Positions 27,746-36,384 of a DNA stretch of 64,000 nt are shown here, in pieces. The DNA is taken from positions 1,277,501 through 1,341,500 of the forward strand of contig NZ_CP034346.1 of the NCBI RefSeq assembly GCF_003991425.1. The letters run 5' to 3'. The position numbers were made by a program, and so were the translations under genes. The stretch is from Paenibacillus lutimineralis. GTDB lineage: Bacteria > Bacillota > Bacilli > Paenibacillales > Paenibacillaceae. A model generated the notes under the pieces. It ran no database searches and was not told the DNA's origin. It saw nothing but the letters and a program-made list of their open reading frames with translations. Within the stretch, counting starts at the first letter, position 1, and every line of letters begins with the position of its first letter.

Positions 27746-29088
27746 TCATAATCCTCAAGAATTTCATTCATTTTCTTGGCCGCTTCCGGCATCAGCTGTG
27801 CAGGGTCAGCCTGGTTCAGAACCATTTCGCCGATTACTTCCTTATACACGGAGCTGAATTCCGGATAAGCCGGGTGCTGCAGACGTGGAGTAACGTTGTC
27901 GAAGTTGTCGAATACAGCCTTATATTGCGGCCAGCGACCAAAATAGGCTTTGCCTTCTTCCGTCTCAAGCGCCGATTTGCGAGTTGGCAGGTAGCCTACC
28001 GATTCCGCCCAACCGATATTGTTCTCTGCAGCGGTCATGAATTCCACGAACTTCCAAGCAGCTTCCTTCTCCAGATCGTTAGCTCCGTCCATGATCACGA
28101 TTCCGGCGCCGCCGATGTTGGAGGTACGAGTCTTGTCGCCAGGCAGGAAGGATACACCAACCTCGAAGCTGGCATTTTCACGGTAAGTCTTCAGCATCGC
28201 CGAAGTATGCTCCACCATTGCAATTTGACCGCCGAGGAACATCTGGCGCATATTGTCCGAAGCGCCCTTGCCGTAGCCCATTTGCATCGAGCCGTCCTTG
28301 ATCCACTTCTGGAAATTCTGCACGTAGCGCAGCGATTCCGGTGTATCAACAGCCGCTTGGCCTTCCTCATTCAGAATCTGGCCACCGCCATTAATCAACC
28401 AAGGATCATAGTACCAAGTGTCCCAACCAGGAACAGCAAAAGCATAACGTGTCGTCTTGCCGTCCTTGCGCTCAGTTACCTTCTCGTTAAAAGCTTCAAT
28501 CTTATCCCAGGTTTGCGGTGGTTGTACGCCAAGCTGGTCAAGCAAAGTCTTGTTGTACACGAATACGCTCGTGCTGACGATCAGTGGGAAGCCGAATTGC
28601 TTGCCGTTGTAGGCGTAAGCCTGCAGCATTCCTTTGGCAAAATCGTTGGTATCTACTGCGTCGCGGTTGATCCAAGGCGTAAGATCGGCGAACACGCCGC
28701 TGTCAGCAAAATTCGGTAGAGAAGCGACTTCGACATTTGTTACGGCAGGAACATCGCCTGCGGCAACGGCTGCCTGAAGTTTTTTGTGCAGATCGTCATA
28801 GCCGCCTTGGAATACCGGTTCTACCGTAATATGCGGGTATTTAGCTTGGAAAGCCTCGATCATTTTATTCAAGCCTTCGATCTGAGCATCGCCATGAGCG
28901 TGCCAGTATTGGATCTTTACGGGCGTAGTGTCGTCTTTGAGACCGGAGTCAGCTACTGGTGCGGAAGAGTTATTTCCTTTGCCAGCCGCATCAGCGCTGC
29001 CAGCTGTATTTGTATTACCGCCGCACGCCGCCAGCGTCAGAGTGAGGATGATGGCGAGTACCGGGTTTAACCATTTCAATGTTTTCAT
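27742..29088 (-). CDS. ABC transporter solute-binding lipoprotein, UgpB-like
   Basis: A 448-residue lipoprotein with lipobox LAAC (Cys22), then a family-1 binding-protein fold: IQYWHAHGDAQIEGLNKMIEAFQAKYPHITVEPVF, VPAVTNVEVASLPNF, GVQPPQTWDKIEAFN. The general family binds sugars, but the WHAH opening, the neighbouring glpP and the downstream GDPD point to glycerol-3-phosphate or glycerophosphodiesters, as with UgpB. The ligand assignment is inference. Its 700-nt leader is interrupted by a 315-bp repeat element. Confidence 0.87.
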   Translation of the reverse strand: MKTLKWLNPVLAIILTLTLAACGGNTNTAGSADAAGKGNNSSAPVADSGLKDDTTPVKIQYWHAHGDAQIEGLNKMIEAFQAKYPHITVEPVFQGGYDDLHKKLQAAVAAGDVPAVTNVEVASLPNFADSGVFADLTPWINRDAVDTNDFAKGMLQAYAYNGKQFGFPLIVSTSVFVYNKTLLDQLGVQPPQTWDKIEAFNEKVTERKDGKTTRYAFAVPGWDTWYYDPWLINGGGQILNEEGQAAVDTPESLRYVQNFQKWIKDGSMQMGYGKGASDNMRQMFLGGQIAMVEHTSAMLKTYRENASFEVGVSFLPGDKTRTSNIGGAGIVIMDGANDLEKEAAWKFVEFMTAAENNIGWAESVGYLPTRKSALETEEGKAYFGRWPQYKAVFDNFDNVTPRLQHPAYPEFSSVYKEVIGEMVLNQADPAQLMPEAAKKMNEILEDYE

Positions 29089-29162
29089 GGATATGAAAAC
29101 TCCTTTCCTTGATCGAGATTTGGATTTTAAAATGAGAGTTTAAAAGAGAATTTAAAATGAGA

Positions 29163-29477
29163 GTTCAAAAAGGCCGGTTTTCAGCACCGAAGCTTATGCT
29201 TACGATGTGCGTTTTTTCAAAACGCTTCAGTTGGATGAAGCTAGGGTCTGAGGAGCGGAGCGTACGTTGTTTGTACGTGAGCACCGGAAGACCCGGGTGA
29301 CTTCAAGATTCGATGCTGAATTACTGCATGATTGACTTCGTGTTAGATATAGAATTTATTCGTTATCAGCGGGCTGATGAAATTCTATATCGCAAGAAAA
29401 CCTACCTTTGCAACGCGGTCGCTCATCCTTGAACTGACCTCGATCAGGTTTTTTTATCAAAAGCGGAATTTTTGAAC
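29163..29477. repeat. MITE-like repeat element, 315-bp copy
   Basis: The ends are GTTCAAAAAGGCCGGTTTT and AAAAGCGGAATTTTTGAAC. The core (AAGCTAGGGTCTGAGGAGC, GTACGTGAGCACCGGAAG) is shared with the copy at 12866. Two extra segments enlarge this copy; the second contains the perfect 12-bp inverted repeat GATATAGAATTT / AAATTCTATATC and a CCTTTGCAACGCGGTCGC block. It lies in the leader of the UgpB-like gene. Confidence 0.75.
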
Positions 29478-29616
29478 AACTACGAAAAAGAGACGATTGA
29501 ACAAACAGCCAAAAGCGCATACCACCTCCTGTGAATTAGGATTGCATGTCATGTGCCCTTGGGTTATCTCATCGTCTCCACCCAAAAGAAATATATGAAA
29601 TTAAATTGCTGAACCT

Positions 29617-29751
29617 CTAACGAAACTCCATATCGTTATTTTGACGAAATATCGCTTTTTTGTCCCTGATTGACACAAATAACGATACCCCGTTTCGTTA
29701 GAATTTTTATCGGCCCATTTGGATGCAAATAACGATACTCAGTTTCGTTAG
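29617..29751. repeat. Three copies of a TAACGAAAC..TATCGTTATT repeat
   Basis: CTAACGAAACTCCATATCGTTATTT occurs once forward. AAATAACGATACCCCGTTTCGTTAG and AAATAACGATACTCAGTTTCGTTAG follow in reverse orientation. They fill the space between glpP and the transporter operon. Confidence 0.65.
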
Positions 29752-29786
29752 AAAGTGAGAAAGGGAGTATTTCAAGGTCGGCCCGC

Positions 29787-30338
29787 TTACCAGAAGCGCT
29801 GGTCGCCGATCGATACATAGTCTGCGCCGCTATCCAGCGCGGTTCGGATCTCTTCCTCGTGACGGATTAGCCCGCCTACGATCAGGGGACGTTGAATCCG
29901 CGCTTTGAGCTCACCGATGATTCTCGGCATCAAGCCTGGCATCAGCTCAACTTCATTCGGCTGCGCGCTGGTAATCACCTTAATCGCTGTCTCTACCGCG
30001 GCGGTATCGATAGCAAAGATGCGTTGAATCGAAGAAATACCGGCATTTCGGGCCGCAGTAATCGCGTTGCTCTTCGTCGATACAATACCGTCGATATGGA
30101 AGGTATCTGCTAAATATTGAATGGCGGAATGATCGCGGCCAATGCCGCCAACCATCTCGACATGTACGTATACCTGCTTGCCTGCCTGATGCAGCTTGTC
30201 CATCATATCGCCCATCTGTAGAATATCGCCGGTCATTAAGATGACGCGCTCTACCTGGCTGGTCAGAGCGGCATTGATCTGTTCGGGCTTGGTGATGGAG
30301 GCGATGACAGGGAGGCGGGATTCGTCCAATTGCTTCAT
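29787..30338 (-). CDS. glpP: Glycerol-3-phosphate responsive antiterminator GlpP
   Basis: A 183-residue protein matching B. subtilis GlpP throughout: RLPVIASITKPEQINAAL, VILMTGDILQMGDMM, VYVHVEMVGGIGRD, DGIVSTKSNAI, NEVELMPGLMPRII, RPLIVGGLIRHEEEI and ALDSGADYVSIG. GlpP binds glycerol-3-phosphate and allows transcription through leader terminators of glp genes. Here the nearest downstream operon is the UgpB-like importer, with a leader of about 700 nt that could be its target. GAGAGAGG precedes the ATG. Confidence 0.93.
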   Translation of the reverse strand: MKQLDESRLPVIASITKPEQINAALTSQVERVILMTGDILQMGDMMDKLHQAGKQVYVHVEMVGGIGRDHSAIQYLADTFHIDGIVSTKSNAITAARNAGISSIQRIFAIDTAAVETAIKVITSAQPNEVELMPGLMPRIIGELKARIQRPLIVGGLIRHEEEIRTALDSGADYVSIGDQRFW

Positions 30339-30490
30339 TATGATGATCCTCTCTCTTCGGTTGACATGCTTCTATTCTAAATGATGAATGTTAGCTCGGG
30401 ATCAATGCGGTGTTAACGGTATGTAATGCTCATTGAAAAGAAATCTGATTCCTGCTATGTTTGATCCAAAAAGAGAGTGAGGCGTACACT

Positions 30491-31129
30491 ATGAAATTAC
30501 ATGGACCGAATCCGAATGCGCTTTATCCTAATGAACAAATCAAAAGTATCTGTTATATCAAAAATGCAATTACAAGAGACAATATTATAGTAGGTGATTA
30601 TACGTATTATGATGATATCCATGGGGCGGAGAAGTTTGAGGAGCATGTGACACATCACTATGAATTTATTGGAGACAAGCTGATCATAGGGAAGTTCTGT
30701 GCGATTGCCAAAGGGATTGAATTTGTGATGAATGGTGCCAACCATCGGATGAGTTCGGTGACGACCTATCCTTTCAATATTATGGCTCATGGTTGGGAGC
30801 AAGCAGTTCCGGATTTAAAAGATCTTCCTATAAAAGGGGATACTGTGATCGGTAACGATGTGTGGATTGGACAGAATGTTACGGTTATGCCTGGGGTGCA
30901 TATTGGTAATGGAGCAGTCATTGCTGCTAATTCTACGGTAGTGAAGGATATCCCGGCGTATAGTATAGCTGGGGGAAATCCTTGTAAAGTGATTAGACAA
31001 CGTTTTGATGATGAGATGATCGAATATCTCGAAGCACTGAAGTGGTGGGATTGGGATGCGGAGAAAATCTTTAACAATCTTGAAGTGTTATGCAGCAGTG
31101 ACTTAACTAGAATTAAAGAGATTAAATAA
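30491..31129 (+). CDS. vat: Vat-type streptogramin A acetyltransferase homologue
   Basis: A 212-residue left-handed beta-helix acyltransferase of the xenobiotic acetyltransferase class. It matches Vat enzymes along its length: GPNPNALYPNE, IIGKFCAIAKGIEFVMNGANHRM with the catalytic histidine at residue 85, TYPFNI, LPIKGDTVIGNDVWIG, NSTVVKDIPAYSIAGGNP and KWWDWD near the end. Vat proteins acetylate group A streptogramins using acetyl-CoA. Chromosomal Vat relatives are known in environmental Paenibacillus, so this is probably intrinsic. A GAGAGTGAGG site precedes the ATG; the extra 10 upstream codons are not needed. Activity is inferred. Confidence 0.85.
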   Translation: MKLHGPNPNALYPNEQIKSICYIKNAITRDNIIVGDYTYYDDIHGAEKFEEHVTHHYEFIGDKLIIGKFCAIAKGIEFVMNGANHRMSSVTTYPFNIMAHGWEQAVPDLKDLPIKGDTVIGNDVWIGQNVTVMPGVHIGNGAVIAANSTVVKDIPAYSIAGGNPCKVIRQRFDDEMIEYLEALKWWDWDAEKIFNNLEVLCSSDLTRIKEIK

Positions 31130-31240
31130 AACTAATATGATTTTTTCATATAAGATTCGGAATATCATTAACACTTTCAAGAAAACTCTGATACCCTTAA
31201 TAAGGTAGCCCAATTAAAATGAGTTTTAGTCGGAGTTACA

Positions 31241-31266
31241 ACCACCTGTTATGGCAGGTGGTCGTT
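31241..31266 (+). terminator. Probable terminator after the vat-like gene
   Basis: ACCACCTG / CAGGTGGT stem followed by CGTTT, 24 nt before cidA. It could alternatively act as an attenuator of the cidAB leader. Confidence 0.5.
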
Positions 31267-31289
31267 TAATTTGAAGGGATCTTTGCATC

Positions 31290-31700
31290 ATGAAAATCAT
31301 TCGTATTATTATCCAAGTGTTGCTGCTATATTTGTTCTACATCGTTGGGGAATATCTACAAAAGAAACTGCATCTTCCTGTGTCCGGAAGTATCGTAGGC
31401 TTACTGTTACTCTTTGTTCTATTGCTTTTCAAGGTCATCCCCTTGAAGTGGATAGAAGATGGTGCCACCACGATATTAGCTTATCTTCCGTTATTTTTTA
31501 TTCCAGCGACGGCTGGGATTGTGAACCATATGGATATTTTTAGTGGGAGAGGTTTACTGTTAATCCTGATCCTTATCGTTAGCAGTGTGCTCACGATTGC
31601 TGCAGCTGCACATTCTAGTCACTGGCTTTCTAGCCTTAACAGCAAGAGGAAAGCGGGCTGGAGTGGCGAGAGATTAAGCGAAAAGGGGAAGGAAATATAA
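31290..31700 (+). CDS. cidA: CidA/LrgA family holin-like protein
   Basis: A 136-residue membrane protein with four hydrophobic helices. YIVGEYLQKKLHLPVSGSIVGLLLLF and LPLFFIPATAGIVNHMD are characteristic CidA/LrgA segments. The family affects murein hydrolase activity, cell lysis and overflow-metabolite export. The stop codon overlaps the cidB start (TAATG), so the two proteins are made together. Confidence 0.9.
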   Translation: MKIIRIIIQVLLLYLFYIVGEYLQKKLHLPVSGSIVGLLLLFVLLLFKVIPLKWIEDGATTILAYLPLFFIPATAGIVNHMDIFSGRGLLLILILIVSSVLTIAAAAHSSHWLSSLNSKRKAGWSGERLSEKGKEI

Positions 31701-32386
31701 TGTTTTTTATCGCGACAGGTATTGTTCTACTGAATGTAGCTATTTATTTAATGATGTCGTGGGTGTATAGACGATTTCGCAATCCTGTACTTATTCCCGC
31801 GCTTACAGCGACAGTTATTGTTGTAGGGATACTCATCTATTTTCATATTCCGTATGACACCTATATGATAGGTGGTCAGTGGATCAATAAGCTGCTCGGT
31901 CCTGCTGTAGTGTCTCTTGCTTACCCGCTATATAAACAACGTAAGGTGCTCGTCGAGAATCTCCCAGCGATCTTGGGGGGAACGGTTATAGGTCTGCTTG
32001 TAGGGATGTTTAGTGGACTCCTTCTAGCGGCAGGATTAGGATTCTCGAAACTATATATTCTATCTATACTACCTAAATCGATCACTACACCCGTAGCCAT
32101 TCAGATTTCAAGCAGCTTAGGTGGGGACTCTTCCTTAACCTCTGTATTTGTCATGATTGCCGGATTTACGGGCGCGATTGGCGGACCTTTGATCATCAAG
32201 CTGTTTCGAATTCAAAGTGAAGTTGGAATCGGAATTGGTCTAGGGACTGCTTCTCATGCGTTGGGAACTGCAAAAGCATTGGAATATGGTGAACGATCCG
32301 TCTCCATGAGCTCGGTGGCGATGACGGTTTGTGCGATTGTCGGTTCATGCATCGGTCCGTTAGTGGTTTGGATGATGTATCCATAA
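31700..32386 (+). CDS. cidB: CidB/LrgB family membrane protein
   Basis: A 228-residue LrgB-type protein with many helices, including NKLLGPAVVSLAYPLYKQR, SLGGDSSLTSVFVMIAGFTGAIGGPLI and GLGTASHALGTAKALE, the family's most conserved parts. It is the partner of CidA, coupled by overlapping stop and start codons, and is closed by a strong terminator shared with the convergent RpiR gene. Confidence 0.92.
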   Translation: MFFIATGIVLLNVAIYLMMSWVYRRFRNPVLIPALTATVIVVGILIYFHIPYDTYMIGGQWINKLLGPAVVSLAYPLYKQRKVLVENLPAILGGTVIGLLVGMFSGLLLAAGLGFSKLYILSILPKSITTPVAIQISSSLGGDSSLTSVFVMIAGFTGAIGGPLIIKLFRIQSEVGIGIGLGTASHALGTAKALEYGERSVSMSSVAMTVCAIVGSCIGPLVVWMMYP

Positions 32387-32387
32387 A

Positions 32388-32422
32388 GAAGCGCCCTTTC
32401 CGCAATGGAAAGGGCGCTCTTC
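32388..32422. terminator. Bidirectional terminator
   Basis: GCGCCCTTTCC / GGAAAGGGCGC stem with GAAG/CTTC extensions between cidB and the convergent RpiR-family gene. Confidence 0.85.
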
Positions 32423-32441
32423 ATTGAACCCATATTTAGCT

Positions 32442-33302
32442 TCATAAATAATAGTTAGTCATCGCTTGATCGCTGGCCAGAACGGCCTCGCTGTCGAGCT
32501 TCTTCTTGAGGTAAGTCTTGTCCGACGAGATGAAGATGCTCATGATCAGATCGACGACGAACAGGAACGTGATGTGATTGGACATCAGCGCGCTGTTATT
32601 AACCGATATCTTATCCGGTACGATGATGTTCACGTCCGAATTCTCTGTAATTGGTGACGAATCATAACAGGTGATCGCAATCGTCTTGACCTGATGGACC
32701 TGCGCAATCGCGACGGTCTCCACGATCTCCTTGGTTGAACCTGAGCGAGAGAAGGCGACAACAGCGTCTTCCTTGCCGCATTGGGCGGCGGCGATCTTCA
32801 TGGCACGGCTGTCGTTGATCGCTTCAGCCATAATGCCGATAATGGACAAGCGATTCTTCAAGGCGATGGCCGCCAGATAAGAATCGAACATGCCGATAAT
32901 GAATATGCGCCGGGCTCCCTTCAGTATATCCACCACCTGGCTGAGCTGTTTCTCCGTAACCAGCGCGGATGTGTTCACGATCAGTTCATTATAATCGAGC
33001 GCAAGCGCGTCGATGGGATTGATTTCCCGTCTCTCTTTTTTCTTGGCCTGCATATCCCGATAGAAGGCGTCCTGGGCAAAAGCGATTTTGAAATCGTTGA
33101 AGCCCTTGAAGCCGACCTTTTTACAGAAGCGGTTGATACTTGTCTCCGATACGCCGATTTCATTAGCAATGGCCGTGATCGTGTTGCGCGTAATAAAATC
33201 CGGATTGTGTATGACAAAATTGGCGATCTGATTTTCACCGTAGGTTAATTTTTGCGTCTGGGATACGATCTTGGCGATGACGGCCGGAACCTGTGAAGAC
33301 AT
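32442..33302 (-). CDS. RpiR/MurR-family regulator
   Basis: A 286-residue regulator with an N-terminal HTH_6 (SQTQKLTYGENQIANFVIHN..ITAIANEIGVSETSINRFCKKVGFKGFNDFK) and a C-terminal SIS sugar-phosphate domain (GARRIFIIGMFDSY, VVAFSRSGSTKEIVETV). RpiR proteins sense phosphorylated sugars. The start follows GGAGGAGG; a longer frame to 33419 is not needed. It is the last gene of the 32.4-39.1 kb minus-strand cluster and probably its regulator. Confidence 0.88.
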   Translation of the reverse strand: MSSQVPAVIAKIVSQTQKLTYGENQIANFVIHNPDFITRNTITAIANEIGVSETSINRFCKKVGFKGFNDFKIAFAQDAFYRDMQAKKKERREINPIDALALDYNELIVNTSALVTEKQLSQVVDILKGARRIFIIGMFDSYLAAIALKNRLSIIGIMAEAINDSRAMKIAAAQCGKEDAVVAFSRSGSTKEIVETVAIAQVHQVKTIAITCYDSSPITENSDVNIIVPDKISVNNSALMSNHITFLFVVDLIMSIFISSDKTYLKKKLDSEAVLASDQAMTNYYL

Positions 33303-33400
33303 GATACCTCCTCCTGATCTAACGCTGGAAATGACTACTCCGGCGTGTCTGGCAATAGCTTTTCCCATTATATCATACTGAGTGAGGTATTGAGAGTGCG

Positions 33401-34078
33401 TTATATCCATAATTTGCAAGTTGTAATCTGCTGCATAAAATCCTCAGCCTGAAGCTGCTTCTCTTCGATTAAATAGGCATAATCCAGCAAATTGGGTAGG
33501 CAGGGAAGACCCAGCAGCTCTTTGCAGAAGGCATGCGCGGCGATCTCGCAGCACTGCACTACACTGGATCTTTTCGTCCATGGCCCCAACTTAAATACCT
33601 CAATCGCTTCAAGCCGCTCATTTGTAAAAGACTGCTCCCGGTACTCCAGCCAGTGGTAGAACTCATGGGCCAGATGAATATCGACCAGAAGGTCGAGATC
33701 CGCTTCACCGCTGCTGGACCGTTCACCAAGGATTTCTTGGCATACCGTCTGCATTCCTTTGAGCGAGGAGGCATACAGAATGATTTCCGGCGGTGTCTTG
33801 GAGAAATCGATCTGTGCGCGGAAGGAGACGTTATGAAATTTACCGGAAGCCTCGGTGATCTCGTAACGAAGTCCGGCTTCCCTGCACATGGCGCGAATGC
33901 CGTGGCCTTTGTAGGCTGCAGCCGCCAAGCGTCCGGCTTGAAGCGACTCATGGACGTAATAGGGAATTTTCTCCTTCGGTATTTTATGAAACAGCGGGTC
34001 CTGCCGCAGCTCCATACAGCCCAGGATTTCATCGGACAGACCAGGCAGCATATCGGGTATAAGAGCTTGCACCGGCAT
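33401..34078 (-). CDS. Unrecognised protein with HExxH metal-site motif
   Basis: A 225-residue cytoplasmic protein I cannot assign to a named family. HLAHEFYHWLEY gives His138-Glu139-x-x-His142, the zinc-metallopeptidase signature, within a helix; Glu178 in QCCEIAAHAF could be a third ligand, as in gluzincins and ImmA/IrrE-like proteins. No signal peptide. It starts after GAGGAGG and lies between the oxoprolinase-like gene (42 nt upstream) and the rpiR-type gene. Its position suggests an enzyme of the same catabolic pathway rather than a general protease. Confidence 0.6.
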   Translation of the reverse strand: MPVQALIPDMLPGLSDEILGCMELRQDPLFHKIPKEKIPYYVHESLQAGRLAAAAYKGHGIRAMCREAGLRYEITEASGKFHNVSFRAQIDFSKTPPEIILYASSLKGMQTVCQEILGERSSSGEADLDLLVDIHLAHEFYHWLEYREQSFTNERLEAIEVFKLGPWTKRSSVVQCCEIAAHAFCKELLGLPCLPNLLDYAYLIEEKQLQAEDFMQQITTCKLWI

Positions 34079-34119
34079 TCATCATCGTCCTCCTCGCATT
34101 CAGCTAACGGATCATATTT

Positions 34120-36264
34120 CTATTGATAAGCAATAACCAGCATTTCATCTTCAGGCTTAAGCATTTCGGTCTCAATCTCAAGAATGGACAGAAGCTGTTC
34201 CTTGGTCTGCATACCAGTCAGATCGAGCATTTTCTCCTTATAAAAGACGAACACCTTCGGGATTGTAGCATTGGCATCAGAATAAATGGTGTTATCGTCC
34301 AAGAATGAGCTCAGCGCTTCTGTTGCGGATTTGCTTAGCTTCGTATAGTGCACATTGTTCTTCTTGAAGCGGACGACGCCTTCGCGGTCGAGAACGCTGA
34401 CCGAGCTGGATTTCTTTTTTAACAGGCCAAAAAAGGATTTCTTCACGTTCTCGCTCACGAACAGGTTCCAGCGTCCAGTCTGTGCAGCAAGCGCCGTCGA
34501 TTCCAGCGGCTGGTCGATCGAGCTAGCAGCAATGGCTTTCATATCTTCTACGGACATGGCCTCCTGACCCAGATCCTTGGAGCGCAGCTCGGTGGAGCCG
34601 GTCGCCATCGCGCGTAGAATGTTCTTCTGGCTGTCGATCTCGATGCTGACTTCGACGGTTTCCTCGGAAGCGCCGGATTGCACGATGCGCTCAATGATGT
34701 CGGCGCGGATGCGCTTAATATCTTCCTCGGTCGGATTAACGACTGTACGCTCCAGCTGCTCCTTCACCATGGCTAACGCAACCCCGATCGTAGAGACGTA
34801 AGGAGCATTGTTGGCGATTTGCGATTTGAAGCCCTCGCGATCTGCCATTGCCGGGATGAGCACCGCGCCGCTGCCGCCGCCGCCTACCAGCGTGACGAAG
34901 CTACGGTCCAGCTCATAGTCCGCAATCATCTCGTTGACGGTCTTCATCGTCTTATCGATAGCGATATTCATGACTTGTCTGGCGGTTTCCTCTATGCTTA
35001 GTCCAACATGATCGGCCAGTGCTTTCCAGGCTTTTAACGCCGCTTCTGTATTTCCTCGAGCATAATCGCCCTCAGGGATGTAGTTCAGAATATTGGCCGC
35101 TCCGGCGAGCGTATAGGAATACTCCTTGCCTCCGGCGCATTCGAAGATCACGTATTCAGCAGGGTCGCCCTCACGCGGGCTGATGAATTTTACCTTCGGA
35201 TCGACAATATTCTCGGTCGGAGCGAAGGCTTCATATTCTTTACCGGCAATGTGCGCGCTTCGCGGTCCAACGTCCGTGATCTTGCCTCCAGCTACCTTGA
35301 TCATACTGCCGCCGGCGATGCCAAGCGTACGTACATCCAGGGATTGCAGGTAGGTGCGGTGGCCGCCGACCTCGGCATTCTTGATCATGACTTTCCCGTT
35401 CTTGATGACGGAGATGTCGACACTCGTTCCGCCGACCTCGAAGAAAATCCCATCGGAGATCTTCTCGTACATCAGCGCCCCGGCGACCCCGGCAGCAAGA
35501 CCGGACAGCATCGTCAGAATCGGACGCTTGCGTACTTCATCGATACTCATAACACCGCCATCGCAACGCATTATCATAAGTTGGGACTGGATGTTAGCAT
35601 CCTTAACGGACTTCTCGGTCATATTGGCGGTCTCCATCATTTTCGGGATGAGGGAGGCGTTAACGACCGCCGTGCGTGTCCGTGTCTTCAGGCCATAGAG
35701 CTGGCTGATCTCATGCCCGCCTGTGGAGTACAAGCCCTTGCGGCTCGCCAGCTCCACCACGCGCAGTTCGTTGGTGGGGTCATCTACGCTGTATGCTTCA
35801 GAGGCGACAATCACCTCAGCGCCCTGGGCCGCCAATTCATCGATGGCCCCGTTGATCTGCTCATCTGTCATGTTCTTGGAGTCCAGATACGTATGGAAAG
35901 TATGCAGGAACTTGCCCGGAGCCAGCTCGATATCGCCCGGATTGGATTCGGAGCGGGCGCTCAGCCCATCGATGCCGGAGCCCATACCGATGATGCCGAC
36001 GCGGGCTACGTCTCCTTCGAGCAGGGCATTGGTGGCCTGCGTTGTCCCATGGGCGATGAAGGTTACGTCTTCGGGCTGGATGCCTCTGCTGCTTAGAATC
36101 CGCTCCAGTATTTGCACAATCCCTTTGGCCACACCGTCTTGGTCATGGTGGGTGGTCGGGATCTTCATTTTCTCGATGACTTCAAATGTCTCATTGTCGA
36201 TCAGTGCCGCATCGGTAAACGTACCGCCGACGTCAATGCCGACCCTTACTTTCGTTCTCCCCAT
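34120..36264 (-). CDS. Hydantoinase/oxoprolinase family protein, long form
   Basis: A 714-residue HyuA-like protein. VRVGIDVGGTFTDAALID opens the ASKHA fold, FIAHGTTQATNALLEGD and FEVGGTSVDISV are family motifs, and FVTLVGGGGSGAVLIPAMA lies later. The C-terminal 200 residues, including a Lys/Ser-rich turn and a terminal KVFVFYKEKMLDLTG segment, are absent from the 526-residue relative at 15176. GGAGGAGG precedes the ATG. It lies between a permease and an HExxH protein; the substrate is unknown, probably a cyclic amide or related acid. Confidence 0.85.
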   Translation of the reverse strand: MGRTKVRVGIDVGGTFTDAALIDNETFEVIEKMKIPTTHHDQDGVAKGIVQILERILSSRGIQPEDVTFIAHGTTQATNALLEGDVARVGIIGMGSGIDGLSARSESNPGDIELAPGKFLHTFHTYLDSKNMTDEQINGAIDELAAQGAEVIVASEAYSVDDPTNELRVVELASRKGLYSTGGHEISQLYGLKTRTRTAVVNASLIPKMMETANMTEKSVKDANIQSQLMIMRCDGGVMSIDEVRKRPILTMLSGLAAGVAGALMYEKISDGIFFEVGGTSVDISVIKNGKVMIKNAEVGGHRTYLQSLDVRTLGIAGGSMIKVAGGKITDVGPRSAHIAGKEYEAFAPTENIVDPKVKFISPREGDPAEYVIFECAGGKEYSYTLAGAANILNYIPEGDYARGNTEAALKAWKALADHVGLSIEETARQVMNIAIDKTMKTVNEMIADYELDRSFVTLVGGGGSGAVLIPAMADREGFKSQIANNAPYVSTIGVALAMVKEQLERTVVNPTEEDIKRIRADIIERIVQSGASEETVEVSIEIDSQKNILRAMATGSTELRSKDLGQEAMSVEDMKAIAASSIDQPLESTALAAQTGRWNLFVSENVKKSFFGLLKKKSSSVSVLDREGVVRFKKNNVHYTKLSKSATEALSSFLDDNTIYSDANATIPKVFVFYKEKMLDLTGMQTKEQLLSILEIETEMLKPEDEMLVIAYQ

Positions 36265-36359
36265 AATGTCCTCCTCCAGTTGACGGGTCAAGGACCTTCT
36301 GCTCGAGCTTCAATAGAAACTCTGCGCAAGGCCCTTACCCGGTTTTATCTATAAAGGTA

Positions 36360-36380
36360 ATTCAAAAAAGTCCACTTTTA
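36360..36380. repeat. Solo terminal end of the MITE-like element
   Basis: ATTCAAAAAAGTCCACTTTT matches the outer 20 bp of the right end of the 12866 element (reverse-complemented) with few changes; no partner end is seen. Confidence 0.4.
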
Positions 36381-36384
36381 AGGT

